A DNA stretch of 38,321 nt. Origin: Fidelibacterota bacterium. GTDB lineage: Bacteria; Fidelibacterota; Fidelibacteria; Fidelibacterales; Fidelibacteraceae. A program made the translations under genes and the position numbers. The notes beneath the pieces were generated by a model. It saw nothing but the letters and a program-made list of their open reading frames with translations. It was not told the DNA's origin and ran no database searches. Of this stretch, positions 15,915-24,559 are shown in pieces; position 1 is the stretch's first letter, and each line of letters starts with the position of its first letter. The stretch lies in NCBI GenBank assembly GCA_028699915.1, contig JAQVTR010000013.1, forward strand, positions 1-38,321. Direction: 5' to 3'.

Positions 15915-16769
15915 ATGCTGACACTGGCAATTCAGAAAAAAGGGCGTTTGGCGACCGGGAGCCTGGAGCTGCTGGAACACTGCGGAATCCATTTTGAGCA
16001 TAACGGACAGGATAAGCTCAAAACGGAAGCTCTGAATTTTCCGCTGGAAATGCTTTTCCTTCGCGATGACGATATTCCCCGTTATGTGGAAGACGGTGTT
16101 GCGGATATTGGCATTGTGGGCGAAAATGTAGCGCTGGAGTCTGCAGCGGATATTCTGAAGGTTTTGCCGCTGGGTTTTGGAAAATGCCGGATGTCCGTCG
16201 CCGTCCCCAAACATCTGACTTACAGCTCGGTGCAGGATCTGCAGAACAAGCGCATTGCCACATCCTATCCGCGCCTGCTGAAAAAGTTCCTGAATAAGAA
16301 TAAGATCTCCGCGCAGATCCATGAAATCTCCGGATCCGTTGAGATCACTCCGGGCATCAATATGGCGGATGCCATCTTTGATATCGTCAGCACCGGAAGC
16401 ACGCTGATCAGTAACGGTCTGCGCGAAGTGGAACTCGTTCTGCAATCGGAAGCTGCGGTTTACCGGAACCGGAAACTGCCTTCCGGGAAGCTTGTCCTTT
16501 TAGATGATCTCTGCTTTCGTATTCAGGCTGTCAATAAAGCCAAGGATCACAAATACATCCTTTTGAACGTACCGAACGAGAAGCTGGAGCAGATCTGCCG
16601 GATTTTACCCGGAATGAAAAGCCCCACCATCATGCCACTGGGCGAGCCCGGCTGGAGTTCCGTACATTCGGTGATCAAGGAAGATAAATTCTGGGAGATC
16701 ATCCAGCAGCTGAAAGATGCCGGCGCGGAAAGTCTCCTGGTTACCGATATTGAAAAAATGATCCTGTGA
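15915..16769 (+). CDS. hisG: ATP phosphoribosyltransferase, long form
   Basis: Catalyses the first step of histidine synthesis, joining ATP and PRPP. The 284-residue product starts MLTLAIQKKGRLATGSLELL and has the catalytic-domain segments DDDIPRYVEDGVADIGIVGENV and the PRPP-loop region DAIFDIVSTGSTLISNGL. The C-terminal ~75 residues (YILLNVPNEKLEQICRILPGMKSPTIMPL) form the HisG_C regulatory domain, so this is the long, self-sufficient form that needs no HisZ and is normally feedback-inhibited by histidine. GAGG lies 5 bases before ATG 15915. It is the first structural gene after the attenuator. Confidence 0.96.
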   Translation: MLTLAIQKKGRLATGSLELLEHCGIHFEHNGQDKLKTEALNFPLEMLFLRDDDIPRYVEDGVADIGIVGENVALESAADILKVLPLGFGKCRMSVAVPKHLTYSSVQDLQNKRIATSYPRLLKKFLNKNKISAQIHEISGSVEITPGINMADAIFDIVSTGSTLISNGLREVELVLQSEAAVYRNRKLPSGKLVLLDDLCFRIQAVNKAKDHKYILLNVPNEKLEQICRILPGMKSPTIMPLGEPGWSSVHSVIKEDKFWEIIQQLKDAGAESLLVTDIEKMIL

Positions 16770-16775
16770 GGAATG

Positions 16776-18068
16776 ATGAAGATCTATCATTATCCGGATG
16801 CAAACATCCTTGAAAGACTATGCCGGCGGCCGCAAATAGGGCGTGAAACGCTTTTGGTGACGGTTCGCGGGATCATGGAAGAAGTCCGGCAGGAAGGTGA
16901 TGCCGCCCTGATCCGCCTGACAGAACGCTATGACCGCGCCGTGATCGATACAGTCCTTTACCCGGAAGCGGAAATTGCAGCCGCTGCGGCGTTTGTACCC
17001 GAAATGCTAAAAAAGGACATCCGCAGGGCTGCGGACAATATCCGGCGTTTTCACGCGGCACAGGAAGGGGGAGAGACGAATATTGAGACGGAACCCGGTG
17101 TCCGCTGTTGGCGCGAAGCCCGGCCCATCGAGAAGGTCGGACTCTATATTCCCGGCGGCAGCGCTCCGCTCTTTTCCTCGGTGCTGATGCTGGCGATCCC
17201 CGCTTTTCTGGCCGGCTGCGAGGAGATCGTGCTCTGTTCGCCCCCGCGCAGGGACGGAACCCTGGATCCGCTAATTCTCTGGACTGCGGCGGAATGCGGT
17301 GTCCGCAGGATCTGCCGTATCGGCGGCGCACAGGCCGTCGCCGCTATGGCCTACGGTACCGGATCGGTGCCGGCGGTATTCAAGATCTTCGGACCCGGGA
17401 ATCAGTACCTTACTGCCGCAAAACAGCTGGCTTCCATGGAAGGGGTCGCCATTGATATGCCGGCCGGTCCCTCCGAAGTACTGATCATCGCGGACCAAAG
17501 CGCCGATCCGGCTTTTCTGGCCGCCGACCTGCTTTCCCAGGCGGAACACGGTCCCGACAGCCAGGTACTGCTGCTGAGCAATGATAAGGATCTTTCCGAA
17601 AAGGTCCTGGAACAGGTCCGGATACAGTCCGCCGGACTGCCCCGGGCGGATATTGTGAAAGAATCCCTGGGATACGCGGCAATCGTGATCCTGAAGGATA
17701 TTGAAGCCTGTATGGATTTTTCAAACCGCTACGCACCCGAACATCTGATCCTGCAGACCCGGGAAGCCAAAAAGCTCAGCAGAAGCGTCCGGAATGCCGG
17801 CTCCGTATTTATCGGTCCCTATACGCCCGAATCCGCAGGCGATTATGCTTCCGGAACCAATCATACCTTGCCGACTTCGGGTTTTGCCCGCAGTTACGGC
17901 GGTGTATGTCTGGATAGCTTCCGGAAATGGATTACTTTTCAGAATATCACGGAAAGCGGACTTGCCGGAATCGGCCCCTCCGTGGAACGTATGGCGGAAG
18001 CCGAAGGATTGCAAGCACATAAAAACGCCGTTACATTGCGCCTGAAACACAGCGCAAGGAAGAAATAA
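16776..18068 (+). CDS. hisD: Histidinol dehydrogenase
   Basis: Performs the last two oxidations, histidinol to histidine, with NAD and zinc. The 430-residue protein shows EKVGLYIPGGSAPLFSSVLMLAIPA, IGGAQAVAAMAYGT, KIFGPGNQYLTAAKQL, DMPAGPSEVLIIAD, AEHGPDSQ and the C-terminal NHTLPTSGFARSYGGVCLDSF. These carry the NAD site and the zinc and catalytic residues (Gln/His in AEHGPDSQ, His in the last segment). ATG 16773 and ATG 16776 are both possible; I prefer 16776 because GAGGA at 16768-16772 abuts the first and homologues start MKI. It lies 6 bases after hisG. Confidence 0.95.
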   Translation: MKIYHYPDANILERLCRRPQIGRETLLVTVRGIMEEVRQEGDAALIRLTERYDRAVIDTVLYPEAEIAAAAAFVPEMLKKDIRRAADNIRRFHAAQEGGETNIETEPGVRCWREARPIEKVGLYIPGGSAPLFSSVLMLAIPAFLAGCEEIVLCSPPRRDGTLDPLILWTAAECGVRRICRIGGAQAVAAMAYGTGSVPAVFKIFGPGNQYLTAAKQLASMEGVAIDMPAGPSEVLIIADQSADPAFLAADLLSQAEHGPDSQVLLLSNDKDLSEKVLEQVRIQSAGLPRADIVKESLGYAAIVILKDIEACMDFSNRYAPEHLILQTREAKKLSRSVRNAGSVFIGPYTPESAGDYASGTNHTLPTSGFARSYGGVCLDSFRKWITFQNITESGLAGIGPSVERMAEAEGLQAHKNAVTLRLKHSARKK

Positions 18069-18069
18069 T

Positions 18070-19140
18070 ATGACATTCGAACTTGAGTCTCTGGTCCGTA
18101 AGAATATTCTCGGAATGATGAAATACGCGTCTGCGCGCGATGAATTCAGCGGCAAGGCGAAAATCTTCCTGGATGCCAACGAAAACAGCTACGGTTCTCC
18201 GGCCGGCGGCGCATTGAACCGTTATCCCGATCCCCTGCAGCGGGAACTACGGAAAAAGATCGCCGAAGAGCGAGGGATCGCCCGGGAGGAGCAGATCTTT
18301 CTGGGGAACGGCAGCGATGAGGCTATTGATCTGCTGATGCGCGTCTTTGGCGAACCGCGTATCGACAGCATCATGGTCATGCCGCCGACCTACGGTATGT
18401 ACAAGGTCTGCGCTGATATCAACGATCTTGCCGTACTGCAGGTCTCCCTGCGTCCGGATTATTCTCTGGATACGGAGCTGATCCTGAAAACAGCCGCAGA
18501 AAAAAAACCGAAACTGATCTTTATCTGTTCCCCGAACAATCCCAGCGCGAATCTGATGGATACGGATTCTATCCGACGTATTCTAGACGAAAGCAATGCT
18601 ATCGTGGTCGTGGATGAAGCCTACATCGATTTTGCCGACGCGGAGTCCTGGACAAAAGAAATTGACGCGCACCCCAATCTGGTCGTACTGCAAACCTTTT
18701 CAAAGGCCTGGGGGATGGCGGCGCTACGGCTTGGCATGGCCTTTGCCTCTCCGGAGATCGTCGCCCTGATGAACAAGATCAAATATCCCTATAATATCAG
18801 TGACCTTACCGCAAAGACGGTTATTTCTGCCCTGCGGCAAACAAGGGAAAAAGAACATATAGTCAGGCAGATCAAGACGGAACGCAGCAGACTGATGACG
18901 GCAATCGCGGACTTGCCCTTCGTAAAGGAAGTGCTTCCCAGCGCCGCGAATTTTTTTCTGGTCCGTTTTACCGATGCCGCAGCGGTTTACCGCTATCTGC
19001 GTGAAAAAGGGGTCATAGTCCGCGACCGTTCCGGCCAGATGCACTGCCGGGAATGCCTGCGCATTACCGTAGGAACCCCGGATGAGAACCGTTTCCTCTG
19101 TGCAGTACTTGAAGATTTCGGAAAGGAGATGGCTTTATGA
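18070..19140 (+). CDS. hisC: Histidinol-phosphate aminotransferase
   Basis: A PLP-dependent class I/II aminotransferase of 356 residues that converts imidazole-acetol phosphate to histidinol phosphate. Visible family features are LDANENSYGSP near the N terminus, the NGSDEAIDLLMRVF segment, ICSPNNPSANL, VVVDEAYIDFA and the PLP-lysine region TFSKAWGMAALRLGMAFA. AAGGAAG lies upstream of ATG 18070, one base after the hisD stop. It overlaps hisB by 4 bases (ATGA), indicating translational coupling. Confidence 0.95.
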   Translation: MTFELESLVRKNILGMMKYASARDEFSGKAKIFLDANENSYGSPAGGALNRYPDPLQRELRKKIAEERGIAREEQIFLGNGSDEAIDLLMRVFGEPRIDSIMVMPPTYGMYKVCADINDLAVLQVSLRPDYSLDTELILKTAAEKKPKLIFICSPNNPSANLMDTDSIRRILDESNAIVVVDEAYIDFADAESWTKEIDAHPNLVVLQTFSKAWGMAALRLGMAFASPEIVALMNKIKYPYNISDLTAKTVISALRQTREKEHIVRQIKTERSRLMTAIADLPFVKEVLPSAANFFLVRFTDAAAVYRYLREKGVIVRDRSGQMHCRECLRITVGTPDENRFLCAVLEDFGKEMAL

Positions 19141-20219
19141 AAAAGCTTTTATTCATTGACCGCGACGGTACCATTATTGCCGAACCCGAGGACGAACGTG
19201 TCGACACGCTGGATAAGCTGCAGTTTCTGCCGGGCGCTATCCGTGCGCTGGGCGATCTGAGCCGTAGCGGCGAATACGAGCTGATAATGGTCAGCAATCA
19301 GGACGGTCTGGGGCGGCCGGATTTTCCCCGGGAACGTTTTGAACGGGTACAGGAAAAGATGCTGCAAATTCTGAAAAACGAAGGTGTACGGTTTTCCGCA
19401 GTGCATATTGACGGCCATTATGAAGACGAAGCCGCGGCGACCCGTAAACCCGGGACCGCCATGCTGACTGCCTATATGAATGCCGGATACGATCTGGCGG
19501 CCTCCTTTGTGATCGGGGACCGGGACACGGATATGCAGCTGGCAAAAAACCTGCACGCTAAAGGTATTTATTTCGGCCAAAAGCACCCGGATGCCGCATT
19601 TTGCAGCGAATCCTGGGAAGCGATCCGGAATTTTCTGCTTTGTTCCCCGCGTTCGGCGCGTGCGCAGCGCATGACTGCCGAGACGGAAATTGCCATAGAA
19701 GTACAGCTTGATGGCAGCGGAAAGGCGGATATCGATACAGGGATCGGGTTCTTCAATCATATGCTGGAACTCTTTGTCCGGCACAGCGGAATCGACGCAA
19801 AGATCTTTGTGAAAGGCGACCTTCATGTTGACGCGCATCACAGTATTGAAGATACGGCGCTGGTTCTAGGGGAGGCTATTCGCAAGGCGCTCGGTTCAAA
19901 ACGCGGAATTGAACGCTATGGTTTTTATCTTCCCATGGATGAAGCGGCCGCCACGGTTGCACTGGACCTTTCCGGACGAAGCTATCTTCAGTGGGACGTA
20001 AAACTGCAAAACCCGATGTGCGGAGATTTTCCAACCGATATGTTAAAGCATTATTTCCGTTCCTTTGCCAATGCGCTGGGCTGTAATCTGCATATCCGCG
20101 CGCAGGGCGAGAACGATCACCATGTGATCGAAGCCGTTTTCAAAGCAGTAGCCCGTTCCTGCCGGCAGGCTTTTGTCCGCAGTTCCGATATCCTGCCCAG
20201 CACCAAGGGAGTTCTTTAA
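19137..20219 (+). CDS. hisB: Bifunctional histidinol-phosphatase / imidazoleglycerol-phosphate dehydratase
   Basis: A 360-residue fusion. Residues 1-165 are a HAD phosphatase (LFIDRDGTII with Asp8 and Asp10; VSNQDGLG; ATRKPGTAML; VIGDRDTDMQLA) that makes histidinol. Residues ~175-360 are imidazoleglycerol-phosphate dehydratase with the manganese-binding DAHHSIED and NDHHVIEA motifs and the ending SSDILPSTKGVL. In E. coli the phosphatase half holds a zinc through three Cys and one His; here only the His remains (IDGHYEDEAAATRKP) and the Cys positions are Asp, Ala and Thr. From memory, Bacteroidetes HisB also lacks this site. It overlaps hisC by 4 bases and hisH by 1. Confidence 0.95.
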   Translation: MKKLLFIDRDGTIIAEPEDERVDTLDKLQFLPGAIRALGDLSRSGEYELIMVSNQDGLGRPDFPRERFERVQEKMLQILKNEGVRFSAVHIDGHYEDEAAATRKPGTAMLTAYMNAGYDLAASFVIGDRDTDMQLAKNLHAKGIYFGQKHPDAAFCSESWEAIRNFLLCSPRSARAQRMTAETEIAIEVQLDGSGKADIDTGIGFFNHMLELFVRHSGIDAKIFVKGDLHVDAHHSIEDTALVLGEAIRKALGSKRGIERYGFYLPMDEAAATVALDLSGRSYLQWDVKLQNPMCGDFPTDMLKHYFRSFANALGCNLHIRAQGENDHHVIEAVFKAVARSCRQAFVRSSDILPSTKGVL

Positions 20220-20827
20220 TGTCCCTTATTGTCATCAAATACAATGCCGGCAATATCCGTTCGGTACTAATCGCACTTGAACGCCTGGGCGTGACCGCAC
20301 AGATCAGCGATGATCCGGGCCGTATCCGCGCGGCGGAGAAGGTCATTTTTCCGGGAGTGGGGGAAGCGTCTTCGGCAATGCGCTATCTGCGCGAAAAAAA
20401 GCTGGATACGCTGATCTTCGCCCTGAAACAGCCAGTCCTGGGCATTTGTCTGGGACTGCAGTTGATGTGTGCTCACAGTGAGGAGGGAGACACACAGTGC
20501 CTGAATGTCTTTTCAACCCGGGTGCGCCGCTTCCCTCCGGAACAAAAGGTCCCGCATATGGGCTGGAACGCGATCCACGGTCTGCGCGGACCGCTTTTCA
20601 AAGGTATTCCCGAAAATGCCTGGTGTTATTTTGTACACAGTTATGCGGCCGAATGCTGTGCGGAACAGACGGCGCAGACGGAATATATTTTCTCCTTTGC
20701 CGCCGCTCTGCAGAAGGATAATTTTTTCGCACTGCAGTTCCATCCCGAGAAAAGCGGCGATACGGGTCAGCGTATTTTGCGGAATTTTCTGGAATTACCG
20801 CCAATACAGGAAGGATGGCATTCATGA
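20219..20827 (+). CDS. hisH: Imidazole glycerol phosphate synthase, glutaminase subunit
   Basis: A class I glutamine amidotransferase of 202 residues that supplies ammonia to HisF. The nucleophile is in the elbow LGICLGLQLM, and the His-Glu pair is in LQFHPEKSG; the start IKYNAGNIRSV and the VIFPGVGEASSAM loop are typical of HisH. The ATG shares one base with the hisB stop and the end overlaps hisA by 4 bases. Confidence 0.95.
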   Translation: MSLIVIKYNAGNIRSVLIALERLGVTAQISDDPGRIRAAEKVIFPGVGEASSAMRYLREKKLDTLIFALKQPVLGICLGLQLMCAHSEEGDTQCLNVFSTRVRRFPPEQKVPHMGWNAIHGLRGPLFKGIPENAWCYFVHSYAAECCAEQTAQTEYIFSFAAALQKDNFFALQFHPEKSGDTGQRILRNFLELPPIQEGWHS

Positions 20828-21552
20828 TCGAGATCATTCCCGCCATTGACATCCTTGACGGTGCCTGTGTTCGGCTTAAACAGGGCCATTACGAAGAAAA
20901 AACGGTGTATGACGGCGATCCCCTGAAGGTTGCACTGCGTCTTGAGGCTGCCGGTATTCGCCGCCTGCACTGTGTGGACCTGGACGGTGCACGGCAGGGA
21001 TATTTGATCAACACGAAGATCCTGAAAGCGATCTGCACAAAGACCTCTCTGCGGGTGGATATCGGCGGCGGTATCGGATCGGATGCGGATATCGAAAAGG
21101 CCTTTTCACTTGGAGCCGCTCAGGTGACGGCAGGCAGCATTGCCGTGCGCGAACCGCATACGGTCGTAAGGTGGCTGAAACAATACGGAGCGGAACGTAT
21201 TATACTGGGAGCGGATTTTCTCTACGGACGTATCGCGGTCTCGGGCTGGCAGGAAAGCAGTTCGCTGGATCTGCCGGGTTTTCTGGACGACTATGTTTCC
21301 CGTGGCATTAAAACCGTCATCAGCACCGACATTTCCCGTGACGGCATGCTGGGCGGCAGCGCGGAAAAGATCTATACTCAGATCAAAGCCCGTTATCCCG
21401 AACTCTATCTGATCGCCAGTGGCGGTGTGTCGGACATGCAGGACATTCAGCGCCTGAATGAAGCCGGGATCGACGGCGTGATCGTGGGAAAAGCTATTTA
21501 CGAAGGACGTATCCGTTTAGATGAAATACGGGAGTTCATGACATCATGCTGA
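20824..21552 (+). CDS. hisA: ProFAR isomerase (phosphoribosylformimino-AICAR-P isomerase)
   Basis: A 242-residue (beta/alpha)8 barrel enzyme that opens the ribose ring of ProFAR. It shows [19 protein letters not shown] with the N-terminal catalytic Asp, [44 protein letters not shown] and the internal half-barrel symmetry of HisA/HisF. I chose ATG 20824, which overlaps the hisH stop as ATGA and has AGGAAGG (20808-20814) nine bases upstream; ATG 20815 would sit on top of that site. The end overlaps hisF by 7 bases. Confidence 0.95.
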   Translation: MIEIIPAIDILDGACVRLKQGHYEEKTVYDGDPLKVALRLEAAGIRRLHCVDLDGARQGYLINTKILKAICTKTSLRVDIGGGIGSDADIEKAFSLGAAQVTAGSIAVREPHTVVRWLKQYGAERIILGADFLYGRIAVSGWQESSSLDLPGFLDDYVSRGIKTVISTDISRDGMLGGSAEKIYTQIKARYPELYLIASGGVSDMQDIQRLNEAGIDGVIVGKAIYEGRIRLDEIREFMTSC

Positions 21553-22334
21553 CAAAACGCATCATTCCCTGTCTGGACATTCGTGACGGCGAGACTGTCA
21601 AGGGCGTCCGTTTTACGGAGATCCGCCGGGCCGGCGACCCCGTGGAACTGGCGCGCCGTTATGCGGAAGCGGGAGCGGATGAACTGGTTTTTCTGGACAT
21701 TACCGCAACGGTAGAGAAGCGCCGTACCCTCGCGGAACTGGTAGAACGTATTGCGCGTCAGATCAATATTCCCTTTACGGTGGGAGGCGGCATACAGAAC
21801 GAAGCGGATGTTGCGCGCTTGCTGGATGCCGGTGCGGATAAGATCAGCATTAATTCTGCCGCGGTCCGGGATCCCGGACTCATCGATGCTTTTGCCGCGC
21901 GGTTCGGGAGTCAGTGTATAGTTTTGGCTGTAGATTGCAAGCAGGAAGGAAGCCTCTCCCGCGTCTATCTGGACGGCGGGCGCAGGCCCTCGGAACGCAG
22001 GACTCAGGAATGGGTTTGCGAAGCGGTGCAGCGCGGAGCGGGGGAGATCCTGCTGACGTCCATGGATCATGACGGCACCAAAAATGGCTTTGCCCTGGAG
22101 ATCAGCCGGGAGATATCGGAATCGGTATCGGTTCCGCTTATTGCCTCGGGCGGCGCCGGCACTCCGCAGCATTTTATTGAAGTCTTCAGCATAGGCAAGG
22201 CCGACGCCGCACTGGCGGCCAGCGTCTTTCATTTTGCGGAGATTCGCATTCCCGAACTGAAAATGCTGCTCCATCAGCAACAAATACCGGTCAGGTTAAC
22301 AGGAAAGGACAATACGCATGGATCTGGATTTTAA
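21546..22334 (+). CDS. hisF: Imidazole glycerol phosphate synthase, cyclase subunit
   Basis: Partner of HisH; it converts PRFAR plus ammonia to IGP and AICAR. The 262-residue barrel carries [18 protein letters not shown] (catalytic Asp11), the second catalytic Asp in VLAVDCK, phosphate-binding [10 protein letters not shown] and [11 protein letters not shown], and [12 protein letters not shown]. The ATG lies within the last codons of hisA, and the gene end overlaps hisI by 17 bases. Confidence 0.96.
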   Translation: MLTKRIIPCLDIRDGETVKGVRFTEIRRAGDPVELARRYAEAGADELVFLDITATVEKRRTLAELVERIARQINIPFTVGGGIQNEADVARLLDAGADKISINSAAVRDPGLIDAFAARFGSQCIVLAVDCKQEGSLSRVYLDGGRRPSERRTQEWVCEAVQRGAGEILLTSMDHDGTKNGFALEISREISESVSVPLIASGGAGTPQHFIEVFSIGKADAALAASVFHFAEIRIPELKMLLHQQQIPVRLTGKDNTHGSGF

Positions 22335-22914
22335 AAAAGGAAAAGGCCTTGTTCCGGCCATCATTCAGGATGACCGCAGCGACAAGGTCCTGATGCTGGG
22401 CTATATGAACCGCGAAGCCCTGGAGATCACTAAAAAAAGCGGAAAAGTTACCTTTTACAGCCGCTCACAGAAAAAACTTTGGACCAAGGGCGAAACTTCC
22501 GGCAATTATTTGCATGTCCGGGAGATCCGTGAAGACTGCGATGCCGACACGCTGCTGATCCGGGCGCTTCCCGACGGCCCGGTCTGTCATACCGGCGACG
22601 ACACCTGTTTTGGCGACACAAACCCGGAATTTGCCCGTTTTTTGGAAGAACTGGAGCGTATCATCGCAGATCGGAAGAAAAATCCGCAGCCTGCATCCTA
22701 TACCAAAGCTCTTTTTGAAAAAGGGACGGCACATATCGCCCGGAAAGTTGGCGAAGAAGCTCTGGAAGTCGTGATCGAAGCCCTTGGGGAACGTCCGGAT
22801 CTGCTGAAAGAAGAGATCGCCGACCTGCTCTACCATCTTCTGGTCCTGATGGCCGACCGGCAGATCAGTCTCAATGATATCAATCTTGTTTTAAAGAACC
22901 GGCACCGGGCATAA
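22318..22914 (+). CDS. hisI: Bifunctional phosphoribosyl-AMP cyclohydrolase / phosphoribosyl-ATP pyrophosphatase
   Basis: A 198-residue HisIE fusion performing steps 2 and 3 of the pathway. The N-terminal HisI domain has [33 protein letters not shown] and the metal-binding [11 protein letters not shown] with downstream Cys ([10 protein letters not shown]). The C-terminal HisE domain from ~residue 105 has [43 protein letters not shown] and the [14 protein letters not shown] helix. It is the last gene of the operon. No T-rich terminator is visible after it; only a weak ATCCC/GGGAT pair occurs at 22916-22932. Confidence 0.95.
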   Translation: MDLDFKKGKGLVPAIIQDDRSDKVLMLGYMNREALEITKKSGKVTFYSRSQKKLWTKGETSGNYLHVREIREDCDADTLLIRALPDGPVCHTGDDTCFGDTNPEFARFLEELERIIADRKKNPQPASYTKALFEKGTAHIARKVGEEALEVVIEALGERPDLLKEEIADLLYHLLVLMADRQISLNDINLVLKNRHRA

Positions 22915-23006
22915 AATCCCTCAAATCGGGATGCCGGAAGCACTGCGGAAGAAGCAGCGCCGCCATCGAATTTCTATGCTAAACAAATATTTGAAGTATT
23001 AAAAAT

Positions 23007-23107
23007 TAACGATATAAAAGCGAATTGATAAAACTATTAACGATAATCACCAAAATATTAAAAATTGCTTGTAATACACGATAAATTATTTCATATTAGT
23101 AACGATA
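23007..23107 (+). repeat. Three phased TAACGATA direct repeats in an AT-rich spacer
   Basis: TAACGATA occurs in the same direction at 23007-23014, 23038-23045 and 23100-23107, with start-to-start distances of 31 and 62 bases, close to three and six helical turns. The first two copies are longer (ATTAACGATA). An 11-base repeat TATTAAAAATT also occurs at 22997 and 23056. The block lies between hisI and tRNA-Asn. Its function is unknown; it may simply be AT-rich promoter DNA. Confidence 0.5.
23065..23092 (+). promoter_or_regulatory. Possible promoter for tRNA-Asn
   Basis: TTGCTT (23065-23070) and TATTTC (23087-23092), 16 bases apart, would start a transcript near 23099, 17 bases before the tRNA. 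The match to consensus is modest. Confidence 0.3.
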
Positions 23108-23115
23108 ATTAACAT

Positions 23116-23187
23116 TGGGATGTGGTCTAAAGGCAAGGCGCTCGGCTGTTAACCGAGAAGATAGGGGTTCGATTCCCTTCATCCCAG
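23116..23187 (+). tRNA. tRNA-Asn (anticodon GTT)
   Basis: A 72-base cloverleaf can be drawn. Acceptor TGGGATG (23116-23122) pairs with CATCCCA (23180-23186) and the discriminator is G, as usual for bacterial tRNA-Asn. The anticodon stem CTCGG/CCGAG (23141-23145/23153-23157) holds the loop CTGTTAA, anticodon GTT at 23148-23150. The T-arm AGGGG-TTCGATT-CCCTT is normal. The D-stem is short (3 bp, one G-T). CCA is not encoded. Confidence 0.95.
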
Positions 23188-23248
23188 CAAGGATTCCGTC
23201 ACACAAAACACAAGATCTGCGGACACCCGGACAAAAACATTCTTTTTT

Positions 23249-23278
23249 AAACGGAAAAAAACAAAATATCCGTTTTTT
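23249..23278 (+). terminator. Likely terminator after tRNA-Asn
   Basis: AAACGGA (23249-23255) pairs with TCCGTTT (23269-23275) around a 13-base A-rich loop and is followed by T residues to 23278. The stem is rather AT-rich, so strength is uncertain. It lies between the tRNA and the acetate kinase gene. Confidence 0.5.
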
Positions 23279-23329
23279 AAAGGCGCTTTATCTGTTATAT
23301 TTCGTTTTGTTTTTAACGGAGGCTATCGC

Positions 23330-24538
23330 ATGAAGGTTTTGATCATTAATTCCGGCAGTTCATCGGTGAAGTATCAGGTCGTGGATACCGAACAAAAGAA
23401 TTATCTTGCAAAGGGTCTTGTTGAGAGTATTGGATTGGAGCGTTCCCGTATCAAGCATGAAAAATGCGGAAATGAAAAGGTGGTCTTTGAGGAATACATG
23501 CCGGACCACAAGGCAGCTATTGCCAAAGTCTTGTCCATGCTGATCGACAAAACGCACGGTGTTTTAAATTCCTATGACGATATCGATGCCGTCGGTCATC
23601 GCCTGGTCCACGGTGGAGAGCGCTTTAAATCCAGCGTCCTGATCACCGACCATGTCATGGATGTGCTTAATGAATGCATCCAGCTTGCGCCGCTGCACAA
23701 TCCCGCCAATATCGAAGGTATCCGCGCAGCCCAGCATTCCCTGCCAAAGACAGCCATGGTCGGTGTTTTTGATACCGCCTTCCATTCCACGATGCCCGAT
23801 TATGCCTACATGTACCCGCTGCCATACGAATATTATGAAAAATATGCCATCCGGCGTTACGGCTTTCACGGGACTTCGCATTATTATGTGACCCGCCGTT
23901 TTGCGGAATTGATCGGCCGTCCGGTAGAAGAACTGAACCTGATCTCCTGCCATATCGGGAACGGCGCTTCGGTTACGGCGGTTAAGAACGGCAGATCCGT
24001 GGATACTTCCATGGGCTATACTCCCCTGGAAGGCCTGATGATGGGCACCCGCTGCGGTGATGTGGACGGCGGCGCTTTTCTGAAGATCGCGGAGAACGAG
24101 AACATGAGCATCAACGATATGAACATGATGCTCAATAAAAAAAGCGGGATTATCGGGATCTACAAGAAATCCAGCGATCTCAGGGATGTTGAAGAAGACA
24201 TCGAGAAGGGTGATGACAGAGCCCGGCTTGCTCTTGATATGTACAATTACCGCATTAAGAAGTATATTGGTGCCTATGCGGCGGTCCTGGGACGTGTCGA
24301 CGGCATTATTTTTACCGGCGGTGTCGGTGAAAATGCCGATCTGACGCGCGGACCCGTCTGCCGGGATATGGAATATATGGATTTAAAGCTCGATGAAAAG
24401 AAGAATCGTGAAACGGTCCGGGGCAAAGAGGGGTTCATCCATGCAAAAGATTCAAAGGTTATGATCGCCGTGATCCCCACGAATGAAGAACTGGTCATCG
24501 CGCTCGAAACTGAAAACAGTATAAAAGAAAATTATTAA
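23330..24538 (+). CDS. ackA: Acetate kinase
   Basis: Interconverts acetyl phosphate plus ADP with acetate plus ATP, giving substrate-level ATP during fermentation. The 402-residue protein begins with VLIINSGSSSVKYQV and contains GHRLVHGGERF, FDTAFHSTMPDYAYMYPLP, RRYGFHGTSHYYV, SCHIGNGASVTAVKNGRSVDTSMGYTPLEGLMMGTRCGDVD and IFTGGVGENADLTR, all standard for the ASKHA-fold enzyme. The ribosome site ACGGAGG precedes ATG 23330. No phosphotransacetylase gene (pta) is adjacent in this window. Confidence 0.96.
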   Translation: MKVLIINSGSSSVKYQVVDTEQKNYLAKGLVESIGLERSRIKHEKCGNEKVVFEEYMPDHKAAIAKVLSMLIDKTHGVLNSYDDIDAVGHRLVHGGERFKSSVLITDHVMDVLNECIQLAPLHNPANIEGIRAAQHSLPKTAMVGVFDTAFHSTMPDYAYMYPLPYEYYEKYAIRRYGFHGTSHYYVTRRFAELIGRPVEELNLISCHIGNGASVTAVKNGRSVDTSMGYTPLEGLMMGTRCGDVDGGAFLKIAENENMSINDMNMMLNKKSGIIGIYKKSSDLRDVEEDIEKGDDRARLALDMYNYRIKKYIGAYAAVLGRVDGIIFTGGVGENADLTRGPVCRDMEYMDLKLDEKKNRETVRGKEGFIHAKDSKVMIAVIPTNEELVIALETENSIKENY

Positions 24539-24559
24539 AACACAGCGTCAGGTGCAGCA

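Noticed and set aside
22915-22935. Terminator after hisI
   Set aside because: ATCCC/GGGAT is only 5 bp and lacks a T-run; it may just echo the operon's leader sequence by chance.
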